From assembly GCF_003721595.1 (NCBI RefSeq), contig NZ_RJJR01000018.1:1-64000 (forward strand): DNA of 64,000 nucleotides, in the 5' to 3' direction. This document shows, piece after piece, positions 36,190 to 45,315 of the stretch. Position 1 is the first letter of the stretch, and each line of letters opens with the position of its first letter. This stretch comes from Hanamia caeni (GTDB taxonomy: Bacteria; Bacteroidota; Bacteroidia; Chitinophagales; Chitinophagaceae). The translations under genes and the position numbers were made by a program. The notes beneath the pieces were generated by a model that was not told the DNA's origin, did no database searches, and saw nothing but the letters and a program-made list of their open reading frames with translations.

Positions 36190-36520
36190 AAGAATTGGTT
36201 TTTTCGTGAAAAAATAAGATACCGAGTTTTTGCGCTTCATCGCTTGGTGCAGTAGCGCAATACATGAATAAAACGGCATTGTAAGAGCGGCAGTATGGCG
36301 CTGAAAATTCTTCCACATATTGCACTAATCAATTCCATAAACTTCATTATCTGCTACTATTTCTTCCATCCTTTATCTTTTTCTTCCATGTAATTCCATG
36401 ACTGCTTGCCTGCCTGATTATTTATGCTCATAAATTTTGATTTTATCTCAATTTTATTTTAATTTGAAGTACATTTTTATTACCACAAACTCAACATTCA
36501 ATGCCTTAACCAACTAACCT
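36190..36520. other. Divergent intergenic region
   Basis: About 330 bp between divergently transcribed genes, so it should hold promoters for both. A TTCCAT motif recurs three times between 36372 and 36400. No gene seen. Confidence 0.35.
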
Positions 36521-36937
36521 ATGAAAAAGGAAAAAAGACCACCGAAAACACCACAGCCACCACCCGAAGAAGCCGTGCCCACACCATCAGAAGAAGAAAT
36601 AGCAAATCTGCTTTCCCGGCTTCACGTTCCGCCGGGCGTAGCGCTTAATGATATTTTTCTTGATAACCAGGATATGGCTGACCAATTACACATCTGCAAG
36701 CGCGTATTGACCAACATGCGCAAAAATGGCGAACTGTCCTACACGCAATTAAGCAAAAATGGAAAGGTGTTTTACCTGAAACAGGAAATAGCGAATATGC
36801 TCAAGCAAAATATCGTGATTGGAAAAAACAGCCCGCTTCGCAAGACCGGTTTAAAATGCATGGGAGCCTTGATAGCCTTATCTTCCATCTGTTCTCCGGA
36901 TCTGGCGGAATTAGTGAACCGTCTGATGCCGGCTTAA
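36521..36937 (+). CDS. Helix-turn-helix (excisionase-like) protein
   Basis: 138 residues. A Pro/Glu-rich disordered start (PPKTPQPPPEEAVPTPSEE) is followed by a winged-helix or MerR-like region: LDNQDMADQLHICKRVLTN, then MRKNGELSYTQLSKNGKVFY and LKQEIANML. This matches the small DNA-binding proteins of Bacteroidota mobile elements (HTH_17/excisionase type). The C-terminus has a hydrophobic helix with CMGALIALSSICS. It may be a leftover of an integrated element, but no integrase is nearby. Confidence 0.7.
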   Translation: MKKEKRPPKTPQPPPEEAVPTPSEEEIANLLSRLHVPPGVALNDIFLDNQDMADQLHICKRVLTNMRKNGELSYTQLSKNGKVFYLKQEIANMLKQNIVIGKNSPLRKTGLKCMGALIALSSICSPDLAELVNRLMPA

Positions 36938-36982
36938 GCTGGAAAACAATCCGTTTCATATTTTTTCCAAAAAACCGTTTAC

Positions 36983-37123
36983 GTGAGTAAACCGGTAAAG
37001 AAAGGGATTGCTTTTTCCGACACGGTTAAAGTTGCAATGCAGGAGGCTGAAGGCAGGAATACGTTCTCACCCCGTGTGGAACCTGACGACTTCATACTCA
37101 CAACAGACGTAATTTCTTTCTAG
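36983..37123 (+). CDS. Possible small protein (GTG start)
   Basis: 46 residues: VSKPVKKGIAFSDTVKVAMQ, then EGRNTFSPRVEPDDFI to a stop. The composition is protein-like, but no family is recognised and the frame is open back to the stop of the HTH gene. It could be a genuine small gene or a remnant. The remaining bases to 37483 show nothing. Confidence 0.25.
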   Translation: MSKPVKKGIAFSDTVKVAMQEAEGRNTFSPRVEPDDFILTTDVISF

Positions 37124-37483
37124 CGCAGGTCTTTCGACCTGTGCATCAGCGTTACCCGGCTTGTTGCTAATAAAGTACCGTAATTACCTTTTTTTAATTG
37201 TCAATTCAGTTTATAACCAGCGTTAGTTATGAGCGGTCGCCGCACTGACCTGCGTCCGCGCGAAGGCTTGCGCTACTTAAGAAGAATGGTTGTGAAAAAC
37301 GAAGCAAGGTATTGGTCGAAATAACAAATCAATAGTTAAACGTCGTGTTTTGGTCACTCGGGTAATATTATTTGTCATTCTTTTCCCCGATGCAATGTTC
37401 CTTCTTAAAATTGTTCAATCTTAATTAAGAGACAATTTTAGATGTAGGCAATTCCCTTAATTCCTGTATTATTTTGCCATTCT

Positions 37484-37714
37484 TTATTCTCTCTCGTCCT
37501 CCATCTCAATCGTATTCAGATTCTTTATTGTATGGTAAACTTTATCTACTTCTTCAATTAGTTTTACCAGTAACTGCAAGTTGGTATCAGCACAATTGCT
37601 GAAAAGGTCAAAATCAAAATAATGCGTCTCCCCTATTGGCACTGACTTACTCCATTCTTTGAGTTCGCCCGTCATGGCTATTAGAATCAACGAATCATAG
37701 ATAGATTCATTCAC
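37484..37714 (-). CDS. Small hypothetical protein (copy 3 of paralogous family)
   Basis: 76 residues, paralogous to 35091-35336 along its length (YDSLILIAMTGELKEW, THYFDFDLF, NCADTNLQL, KLIEEVDKVY). Upstream DNA still encodes ESIK and, in another frame, DALRNLVTV, so a frameshift has probably cut off the original N-terminus. The agmatine-deiminase tail fragment lies just upstream, as in copy 2. Confidence 0.45.
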   Translation of the reverse strand: MNESIYDSLILIAMTGELKEWSKSVPIGETHYFDFDLFSNCADTNLQLLVKLIEEVDKVYHTIKNLNTIEMEDERE

Positions 37715-37780
37715 GGTAACGAGGTTTCTTAATGCGTCTTTTGATGGATTCCCTGTATGCTTCTGATTGCATAATTTTTA

Positions 37781-38044
37781 TTAAAATATTCCAGGTAATA
37801 CAATTAATATTCCCCCATCATTTGCAATAGCGTTACTGTTTACATAAACCATCCGGTTGCCGGAAACAATTTTTTAAATTGCTCCATTACGATTTCATCT
37901 TCAGGAATCCCAAACGCCGGAAGAATGATCACATTTTTCAATTGCAAATAATTCAGGTATTCACCGTTTGCCTGGTCATTGTTTTTATTTGCGGAAGTAT
38001 TGCATGGTATCTCAAGTGGGCGTTCTGTAAACCACCGCCTATTT
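37781..38044 (-). pseudogene. Agmatine-deiminase-like gene, C-terminal fragment
   Basis: Reading on the minus strand: LQNAHL, frame change, then EIPCNTSANKNNDQANG, YLNYLQLKNVIILPAFG, EDEIVMEQFKKLF, a second frame change, then VYVNSNAIANDGGIL. This is the end of a PAD_porph/agmatine-deiminase-type protein (NDQANG, IxxFGxxEDE, ADDGGxL blocks). At least two frameshifts make it dead. The missing N-terminus of the same family is at 49173-49319, across the island. Confidence 0.65.
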
Positions 38045-38051
38045 GTTATAT

Positions 38052-39095
38052 TCAATTCAATGAAAATTGAAACCATATTGGAATATGATCTGAAACAATT
38101 CTGGCATCACTTAGATTATCAAAAGATTCATAAAATTTAATAACACCCGAGTTGATGAAATTGACTCTTTGGACATTATAAAATATATTATCAAATTCTG
38201 ATGTAAGGAATTCATTATTAAAAGCTCGCCTTTTTAAAGTTGTCTTCTGACCTTCAAAAATTGGCTTATACCCCATCTTTTTTAAGGGATTAAAAACTGT
38301 GTGAGACTGAGGGCAATTAAAATCACCACTAAAAACCAAATTCTTATCAGGATATTCTGACGGAAGATTTTTAAAATATTTTATCTCTGTTTCCGGCTGC
38401 ATCTTTTTTGTAATTGCATGAAAATTTACAAGAGTAAATTTCTTATCATGAAATTTAAAAGTTGCAAAAAAAGGTTCCCGATCTATTTCACTAGTATATT
38501 GTATTTCGAGCCAAGGCTGGCCAACTATACTAATCCTTGAGGTCTTCCATAAAAAAGCGTAACGCTCCCTTTTGTAAGAATTTTCCCCACTTGTAGGATC
38601 ACTAACTGTATAATCCCATTTGCTGCCTTTTCGATTGAGTTCATCGTTTAATAGTGCGACAGCTTGTGCTCCTCCATAGCCTGCTACCACTTCCTGGATT
38701 GCCACAACATCAAATCCGTTTACCGTGTTTGCAATAAAATTGATAACATCATCACTTTTAGATTTCCCAAAATCTTCAAGATTCCATGAAAGAACAGCTA
38801 CGTCATCCGCAGATGAAATTGGGTGGACCTGATTATTATTATACCCAGGTGTAAGATTTTTACCTTCTTCTATAGGAATTATCTCAGTATCCTTATTAAA
38901 ATCTTTATTTTTTTTCAGGCTAACAAAGCTGTGTCCAACATTGTCCTTGGTTACCTGGTTATTTTTATTTCTTTCCTGACGCCCAGAAGGTGAACAACCC
39001 GAACAACTGTTTAATACAACAGAAGAAATTATCGCTACTGCAAGAAACCATTCCTGTATTCGAAACTCGAAGTGCTTTATTTTTCCAATTTTCAT
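38052..39095 (-). CDS. Endonuclease/exonuclease/phosphatase-fold lipoprotein
   Basis: 347 residues. A hydrophobic leader ends in a lipobox (VVLNSCSGC). The DNase I-like fold is clear: VLSWNLEDFGKS, VVAIQEVVAGYGG, WDYTVSDP, TLVNFHAI, VFSGDFNCPQS with the Asp-Asn pair, FDNIFY, and the terminal SDHIPIWF with the catalytic Asp-His. It could hydrolyse DNA, a phosphodiester or a phospholipid in the periplasm. The TGA stop is within 10 bp of the start of the agmatine-deiminase fragment, marking the left edge of the island. Confidence 0.8.
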   Translation of the reverse strand: MKIGKIKHFEFRIQEWFLAVAIISSVVLNSCSGCSPSGRQERNKNNQVTKDNVGHSFVSLKKNKDFNKDTEIIPIEEGKNLTPGYNNNQVHPISSADDVAVLSWNLEDFGKSKSDDVINFIANTVNGFDVVAIQEVVAGYGGAQAVALLNDELNRKGSKWDYTVSDPTSGENSYKRERYAFLWKTSRISIVGQPWLEIQYTSEIDREPFFATFKFHDKKFTLVNFHAITKKMQPETEIKYFKNLPSEYPDKNLVFSGDFNCPQSHTVFNPLKKMGYKPIFEGQKTTLKRRAFNNEFLTSEFDNIFYNVQRVNFINSGVIKFYESFDNLSDARIVSDHIPIWFQFSLN

Positions 39096-39334
39096 TTATT
39101 ATTAATCTTTCTAATCAGAAACTATCTCGATAAGATGTGTCCCTGGTTGATATCTAAGAATCATTTTAGGGCGAGTTACTAGAAGCTACCCGAGACCAAC
39201 TTTTAAACTCCAAGTGTGCCAAAGAAGTATTGGTTGAAAATTTTTTAAAGCGCCAGGACTGACCCTGCCTTTACCATTTCGTGGCTTAAGTCAGTGCCAT
39301 TACCTAAACACGAACTCTTCTTCCATGCATGTCT

Positions 39335-39529
39335 TTAGTCCGTATACTTGATCGAATGAGTTCTTTTTGAACATAGCTTACCTAAATAAATTATAACCAC
39401 TCGACAGAAAGACATCCGTTTTTCAGGTGCATCTATCCCTTCTATTCCTATCCTGATTTTTCTATTTCCGGCTAATAAAATATCATATGTGCCTACATCA
39501 TATATTGAGATTACTTTTCCAGTAGTCAA
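39335..39529 (-). pseudogene. Truncated staphylococcal-nuclease-like gene
   Basis: 64 codons: GKVISIYDVGTYDILLAG, then RKIRIGIEGIDAPEKRM and YLGKLC. This matches the first third of SNase-fold nucleases (KVISVxDGDTxxI, R-x-GIDAPE). The DGD calcium site reads DVGT, and after YLGKLC the sequence loses homology and stops. Intact relatives are about 150-180 residues. Inactive remnant. Confidence 0.6.
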
Positions 39530-39645
39530 GAAGTTTTATGTCGATTAATAAAAATACAAACAATAAGTAGTAAGTATATTATTTTACGCGTACTTAGTTT
39601 GCAAATCTTTGAAATCACAAATAAATCACTCAAAATATTAGACAG

Positions 39646-40296
39646 CTATTTATTAATTTTCGGAATAATTTGTATTAGAAAGCGCTTATTGTTCTCTTCG
39701 TGGGGATCTCTACCCACACCGAAAAAACCACTGCCTGATACAATTATTTCAGTCTTTGTAGGATCAAAAATATTTTTTTCCTGCCATAACTTGTGTAATG
39801 CTAAAGCTCTTCGATAACTTAAGATATAGGTACCGTCTCCTTGCTTATTCATTCCTTCTCCATAAGCACAACTACCTTCAATTAAGATAAGAAATTTTAT
39901 ATTTTCATTAGAGGGAAATGAATTAATTAATTTTTTTATCTCATTTCCAGCCTTTATAGCTATCAATAAAAATTCTGGTTTAATTTTGTATTCCTCCCGT
40001 TCGAAAATTTCTTTTCCTATAAAATCTTTTACTATAAACCGTTTGTATTTCTCATCATAAACGAATGTGCCCGTTTGTTCCAACGCTTGAATTTGTTCAT
40101 CTACTTTTTTTATTCTTGTGTATTGATCTGCTAAAACTTCAAATTTGTTTTTTTCTTCTGTTATTTCCTTTTTCTTATCATTGAAAAGTTTGAAACTGAG
40201 AACGAATAGCACAAGAACAATAGCAAATAGGCCCGTCATAAGGTCCACATAACTTGGCCAAAAAAAGTCTTTATTCTTTTCTCCGATGCTTTCCAT
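39646..40296 (-). CDS. MotB/OmpA-like (ZorB-like) membrane protein
   Basis: 216 residues from ATG 40296; a start at 40338 would add 14. A single membrane helix near the N-terminus, FFWPSYVDLMTGLFAIVLVL, places an Asp just before or in the helix, as in MotB-type ion-channel plugs. A coiled coil follows (EEKNKFEVLADQY), then an OmpA-like peptidoglycan-binding domain with FLILIEGSCA, YILSYRRALALHKLW and NNKRFLIQIIP. With the MotA-like neighbour it should form an ion-driven stator anchored to the wall. It overlaps the MotA-like gene by 26 bp. Confidence 0.8.
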   Translation of the reverse strand: MESIGEKNKDFFWPSYVDLMTGLFAIVLVLFVLSFKLFNDKKKEITEEKNKFEVLADQYTRIKKVDEQIQALEQTGTFVYDEKYKRFIVKDFIGKEIFEREEYKIKPEFLLIAIKAGNEIKKLINSFPSNENIKFLILIEGSCAYGEGMNKQGDGTYILSYRRALALHKLWQEKNIFDPTKTEIIVSGSGFFGVGRDPHEENNKRFLIQIIPKINK

Positions 40297-41812
40297 TACT
40301 TCCAAATAGTTTTTCGAGAAATGATACGTTATTTTCATCGGTTTCCTCAGTTACTACAGCCTCACTCTCTTCTTCCCCTTCATTAATTTCTACAAGTGTG
40401 CTATCGATAGAGGATAGGTATTTATTAACTGTTTCAACAGATTTTTTTGTTCCACTTATTTCTTGATAAATTTCTTCCCTTTTCGCTTTTGATTCCAGAT
40501 TGTCTTTTACGATAATTTCCAAATTTTGCAATTGGCTCAGTTTGTCCAGCAACATCAGCTTTTGAAATGGATTGTTATCAATGTTAAAATCTAACGCACG
40601 TTCAATTTCATTTTCGATATGTGCGACCAACTTTTCAATTTTAGTTGATTCTCTTTCAAAGAAATTATATATGTCTGAATTACTTGTTTGTGAATGTTGC
40701 TTGAGAACTTCGAATTGATTATCCAATTCAGACATTTTTCTTTCAACCTTTTTAAGAAGATCTGAACTCATATAGTCTGCGTTGTCTATCCTATCTCCTA
40801 ACTTATTAATACTTTCTTCGAAAGTCTTTATTCTGTCCATGACAGATCGTATCGTATTTACAAAATCTGCTGTCTTTTCAATTGATTCATTTAATTCTTT
40901 CTGCTTGTCTATAAATTTGACAAAGTTTGGGCCTGCCTCTTTCATTAAAGTAAATACCTTAATGTTTGCCTCTGCCATCCGGTTATAGCCTATTCCTCTT
41001 AGTTCTTTAAGAAATTCTTTTTGAGAGTTTGTATTCTCAATTATGGGATTAATATTGTCAGCAATGCTTTCTACAGATTGCTTTAAATGATAAATATTAG
41101 AAGTAAAATTGGTGTCAAACATCTTGACATTATTACTAAACTTATCATTGAAATCATTTATATTGACTCTTAGCCTATCAAGTGTATCATACAGACTGCT
41201 ACCCAGGTGCGGTAAAAGCTCTACTTGGAGAAAATTGAAAAATTTATTTTTCCGATCATCAGTGATTGTTTTTGCTTTTTTAAAGTTACCTGAGTTGTTA
41301 ATAACTGTCAATACCAAGCCGCAAAGGCTGGCTACCATTGCAATAAATATACCGCCTATAAAAGCATTAATGTTTTCATCAGAAACCCCTCCCAAAAAAG
41401 CAATCTTCAAAAGGCCAAGTATAACACCAATGAAAGTCCCCATCAATCCAATATACAAAGGCAAACTAACTGTAGAAGATACCTCATTTTCTTTTGCCTG
41501 CGTTGATCGCTCTACAATACTCTTGATAATAGAGAAATCAACAGCCCCTTTATTCTTAACTAAATATCGGTTTATTGAGGAAAGCATGTCCTTAAAAATG
41601 AAACCAAAGAAAGCCACATCATCCTTTATTAATTCCACTTCAGTTCCATTTATATCTTTTTTTATGATAAAATCGCCTTCTAGGGAAATTTCGGGAAAAA
41701 TTAGATTCAATTCACCAACTTTTCTTTTAGTTTGAAAGAAAAAATTAAATTGTAAAGAAAGAACGACGAGCGTAACAACCAACTCTATCAAATAAAACAG
41801 GTTTTCATTCAT
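40271..41812 (-). CDS. MotA/TolQ/ExbB-like (ZorA-like) channel protein with long tail
   Basis: 513 residues. Membrane helices at about 5-26 (LIELVVTLVVLSLQF), 117-140 (LPLYIGLMGTFIGVILGLL) and 150-172 (AFIGGIFIAMVASLCGLVL); the last two are the MotA/ExbB channel core. Residues about 180-500 form a long helical, coiled-coil tail (for example LYDTLDRLRVNINDFNDKF, VERKMSELDNQFEVL) like the intracellular tail of ZorA in Zorya anti-phage systems. It is the second to last gene of the operon, 9 bp after the ASKHA gene. Confidence 0.8.
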   Translation of the reverse strand: MNENLFYLIELVVTLVVLSLQFNFFFQTKRKVGELNLIFPEISLEGDFIIKKDINGTEVELIKDDVAFFGFIFKDMLSSINRYLVKNKGAVDFSIIKSIVERSTQAKENEVSSTVSLPLYIGLMGTFIGVILGLLKIAFLGGVSDENINAFIGGIFIAMVASLCGLVLTVINNSGNFKKAKTITDDRKNKFFNFLQVELLPHLGSSLYDTLDRLRVNINDFNDKFSNNVKMFDTNFTSNIYHLKQSVESIADNINPIIENTNSQKEFLKELRGIGYNRMAEANIKVFTLMKEAGPNFVKFIDKQKELNESIEKTADFVNTIRSVMDRIKTFEESINKLGDRIDNADYMSSDLLKKVERKMSELDNQFEVLKQHSQTSNSDIYNFFERESTKIEKLVAHIENEIERALDFNIDNNPFQKLMLLDKLSQLQNLEIIVKDNLESKAKREEIYQEISGTKKSVETVNKYLSSIDSTLVEINEGEEESEAVVTEETDENNVSFLEKLFGSNGKHRRKE

Positions 41813-41821
41813 ATATAAAGA

Positions 41822-44800
41822 TTAAATAAATTCTATTTTCAAACGCTCCTTTACAATCCATTTATCACCCAGGCGTTCTACAATTCCCGGTTTAATAATT
41901 TTTATTTCCTGGTCACCGTTCTCTGGAAACTGATCCCAATCGCTTACAGGTTTTAAATAGCCTTCTATGCCCGCTATTGCCCTTTTGTAAACTTCGGAAT
42001 GTTCGATTAATCTTAATTCACCAAAGTTTGGGTTATCATCTTGAATAGTTAGACTGAAGATTGAATCGGGCCGTCTAATACTTGTGAGACGGGAGGTATG
42101 AAATTCGTTGTCATTATCCGGGCTTAATCCATAATAAATGCTTTTGGGACTATATCCGCTTATTTCATTGGAAGTCAATTTATTTAGCTTAAAAATTAAT
42201 CCAATTAATGGGTAAAAGAACAAAGAGTCAGAAATTTCGTCCTGTCCATCAACTGTCTGGCGCCGTTTATCAAAGCCAATACGTAGATTTTCGGCCGCTT
42301 TCGATTTCATAAAGCTTTTAATAGCTTGTGCTTTAACTTCAATGCCAAAATTGCTGCGGAAAGCAAGTCCAGGTTCATCATTCATCTTAAAAAAGATATC
42401 AATGAAATGATTAAACGTCTCTAATACATTTTCAAAAACGTATTCCTTTCTAATATCAATATCTATATATTTTCTATAATCACTATCATTTAATTCTAAA
42501 CCCAGGTAATTAACGGGTTTAAACTGATTATTTGTTTGTGGTTTATAAAGGCCGCCATAACAAGTAGATTCCTTTCTGTTTGCGTCCGGTAAAATAACTT
42601 GCGGATAAGCTATATTAGGATCGCTAAAAGCTGACTTTAGTATATATCCGCATATTTTTTGAATAGTTTCAGATGATGCTATCAAATCAATGTACTTACT
42701 ACCATTTCCGCTAAAGATTATACATGTAGGAGCCTTATGATTATTGGCTTTAAGTAGCTTAGAAGAGTGAAAAATTAAAGAGGTCAAATGTAATAAATAA
42801 CTCAACTTAAATTCATTGCGTTTGAGTTCGTCAATTACTAACGCCTTATCATTGTTTAAAAGCCAAAAATTAATAATTTCATCTGATCCGTTTTTTGCAA
42901 TTACATGTTCGTTATAAGTTTTTAAATCGGTGGACTTTAGATTATTAACAATTTTTTCCTTTATTGCCTCATAAATGCCATTGGCCTTCTCTGATTCAAA
43001 ATCATTAAACCCATTTCCCCACAAAATGTTCGCCCCGAAATGGACCGACGTCCCTAAAATAGGCCTGTTTTCACTGAAGAACATCATATCAGAAGAACCA
43101 CCACCAATATCAATTGTTAGTACTGATGTGGCATCATTTATATCTGCTTTCTTATATAGGTAATAGTATGGAGCTTCCGATTCGGTTAGATTTTGTACCT
43201 GCCTTTTCTGCGAACCTTTGAAAATCTTTATAAGTAAATCCTCCCATATTTCTTTATATGCTTGTTTCGAAGCTGGAGTGAAGCTTAAAGGAGAGAACCA
43301 TGTTATTGCTGTTCTTTTTGGATCACCTTCATTAAGGATAGTTTTAGTGCGAAGAAGATAGAATAATTCCTGCAAAAAAACTTTAATAGACGTTTTAAAA
43401 GCATTATTAGTCTTGATATTCCACTTTAAATTTGTAATATACTCCTGATTTATATCAGTGAGATTATTGTCTTCTCTCTGATAAGTAAACGCAATGTTAG
43501 TATTCGAAAATAACGACCTTAGGTTGTCTGGAATAGATTGTTTTTGGAATAACACTGTCCGGATTGGAAATTTATATTTTTCTTTATTTTCATTAGAAAT
43601 AATACTTGGTAAGAACTCTTGTTTTTGAACCAATGTGGACTCTATAAAATCTTTAATAGATAACCAATCGAATATCTCTGTCCAAGATATATCGTCTCTT
43701 TTTCTAAGCGGTTTATTTAGCATTACTAGTTGTAATTCCTTGGCTTTTATTTCAAGTGCTTGAGGTTCCTTGGTATGATTAGGGTCGTCAGTATAAGCTA
43801 CAAACGTCGTGGTTGTACCGAAATCAACACTGTAATCAATTTTCTTTGTGCCAATTGATTTTTCTTGCCATTTAGGAACAATAATACCTTTTATTGGAGA
43901 GTTAGATATTGCTGGTAGAGCGATCTGAATAAAGTCAAAGTAGGTATTTAACGAATAGTAAGTAGAACCAATAGCAGCTTTGCTCATAGACGTTCTTTCT
44001 TCCCTTTGTATTTCATGTAAACTTGTGTTTACTATTACCCTCCCATTTTTTCCAAATTCAAGAGAAAAATCATGATTGTCGTATTTCCTGTTTAAATCTT
44101 GAGTAACCAAAGCAACTTTATAAAAATCATTGTAATCATCACCATCTGGTGAATTAACGACTTTTAAAAACGGGTAAATTCCCAAATTCAGTTTTACAGA
44201 ATAGCTATCCGCCAAATCAATAAGTTGCCCATCCTGCCCCAAGACATTTTTTGTATGATATTTTTTTGAAATTTTATTACTTCCAATTTGTATCAAAACT
44301 TCAACCGAATCTTTATCTAGTTCTTTTATGAAAACAATACGGCTGATGTCTTCTGGTTTGAATTCTTCGAAAAATATTGTTGTCAGAGGTAAGAGATAAT
44401 CATAATTTCTATCAGCTTTACTTTGTTGCAATGGGATATGAAAAAAGCTATCATTGATTTGATAATTAAGCTTAACTAGATATTTTTCAAAATAATCTAT
44501 TTCAGATTTGCGAGAGCTGGATTGTAAAGGCTGCCCAAACAAATCTATTTTCTGATTATCAGGTAAACTAATCTCTTCTAAAGGAATTAGAACATCATCA
44601 GCCACTTCAACGGCATGCCTTCTTAAATATGTGCGAATTACTTTAGTCGCATCAGATTTTTGAAGGTTGGTTTTATAGAAGAAATCCAGTATATATCGTT
44701 TAATCTCTGGCTTACGATTGTCAAAGGGAATAATTTTAGAAAAATAGTTCCCACGGTTAATAGGATTATATAAATCTATTTCCTGTCCAGCATTAGGCGC

Positions 44801-45304
44801 AGTGAAAAAACCTGTAAAGGGGGATGAACCTGCGATTGGACGATTTTTGTATTTGATTATAAAAATATCCTCAAAGTTTCCAAACGCATTTTCACTAAAA
44901 AAAACCTCCAACGTTTCTCCTAATAATTTATGTCTCGCTCTGCTTCTTTTTAAATTTCCAATCTCTGTGTTCCTATTCCACTTTATTATAGATAATTTTT
45001 TTTCATCCCGAATATGGTTGTTCCAATTATAGAGCAACTCAAAAACATCAAAGCAATCAGACACCAGTTTCTTAAAAGTATCACCTGAATAGTCGGTACC
45101 ATTTAACTCGTCTTTATCTAATAAATCAAATGCAGCTTCAAAGACATGAATTCTGGCAAACGGCGAAGGGATCGCATTTAATGATTTATCATTACCTGCT
45201 TTTGAAATCTTAATATCCTTGATATCACTTGTAGAAAACTGGGACGATTTATGCCACCCGGTTTTATCATACGACCTTTGCGTGATACTTAATTTTTTAC
45301 CCAT
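41822..45304 (-). CDS. Large protein with actin/Hsp70-type (ASKHA) ATPase domain
   Basis: 1160 residues, no signal peptide. The N-terminal 480 residues are unrecognised. The ATPase domain follows: phosphate-1 loop DYSVDFGTTTTFVAY near residue 491, phosphate-2 loop VLTIDIGGGSSDMMFF near 730, and an adenosine-type motif CIIFSGNGSKYIDLI near 868. The order and spacing fit an actin/Hsp70/FtsA fold with a large insertion. The size and core recall SrfB-like proteins, but I cannot confirm that. It starts 12 bp after the tubulin-like gene. It may act as an ATP-driven scaffold or chaperone coupling the tubulin-like protein to the MotAB channel; that is inference. Confidence 0.7.
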   Translation of the reverse strand: MGKKLSITQRSYDKTGWHKSSQFSTSDIKDIKISKAGNDKSLNAIPSPFARIHVFEAAFDLLDKDELNGTDYSGDTFKKLVSDCFDVFELLYNWNNHIRDEKKLSIIKWNRNTEIGNLKRSRARHKLLGETLEVFFSENAFGNFEDIFIIKYKNRPIAGSSPFTGFFTAPNAGQEIDLYNPINRGNYFSKIIPFDNRKPEIKRYILDFFYKTNLQKSDATKVIRTYLRRHAVEVADDVLIPLEEISLPDNQKIDLFGQPLQSSSRKSEIDYFEKYLVKLNYQINDSFFHIPLQQSKADRNYDYLLPLTTIFFEEFKPEDISRIVFIKELDKDSVEVLIQIGSNKISKKYHTKNVLGQDGQLIDLADSYSVKLNLGIYPFLKVVNSPDGDDYNDFYKVALVTQDLNRKYDNHDFSLEFGKNGRVIVNTSLHEIQREERTSMSKAAIGSTYYSLNTYFDFIQIALPAISNSPIKGIIVPKWQEKSIGTKKIDYSVDFGTTTTFVAYTDDPNHTKEPQALEIKAKELQLVMLNKPLRKRDDISWTEIFDWLSIKDFIESTLVQKQEFLPSIISNENKEKYKFPIRTVLFQKQSIPDNLRSLFSNTNIAFTYQREDNNLTDINQEYITNLKWNIKTNNAFKTSIKVFLQELFYLLRTKTILNEGDPKRTAITWFSPLSFTPASKQAYKEIWEDLLIKIFKGSQKRQVQNLTESEAPYYYLYKKADINDATSVLTIDIGGGSSDMMFFSENRPILGTSVHFGANILWGNGFNDFESEKANGIYEAIKEKIVNNLKSTDLKTYNEHVIAKNGSDEIINFWLLNNDKALVIDELKRNEFKLSYLLHLTSLIFHSSKLLKANNHKAPTCIIFSGNGSKYIDLIASSETIQKICGYILKSAFSDPNIAYPQVILPDANRKESTCYGGLYKPQTNNQFKPVNYLGLELNDSDYRKYIDIDIRKEYVFENVLETFNHFIDIFFKMNDEPGLAFRSNFGIEVKAQAIKSFMKSKAAENLRIGFDKRRQTVDGQDEISDSLFFYPLIGLIFKLNKLTSNEISGYSPKSIYYGLSPDNDNEFHTSRLTSIRRPDSIFSLTIQDDNPNFGELRLIEHSEVYKRAIAGIEGYLKPVSDWDQFPENGDQEIKIIKPGIVERLGDKWIVKERLKIEFI

Positions 45305-45315
45305 AGCAAATTAAT

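Noticed and set aside
41109..41735. 208-codon plus-strand frame opposite the ZorA-like gene
   Set aside because: Antisense to membrane helices with clear MotA character; typical shadow of an AT-rich gene.
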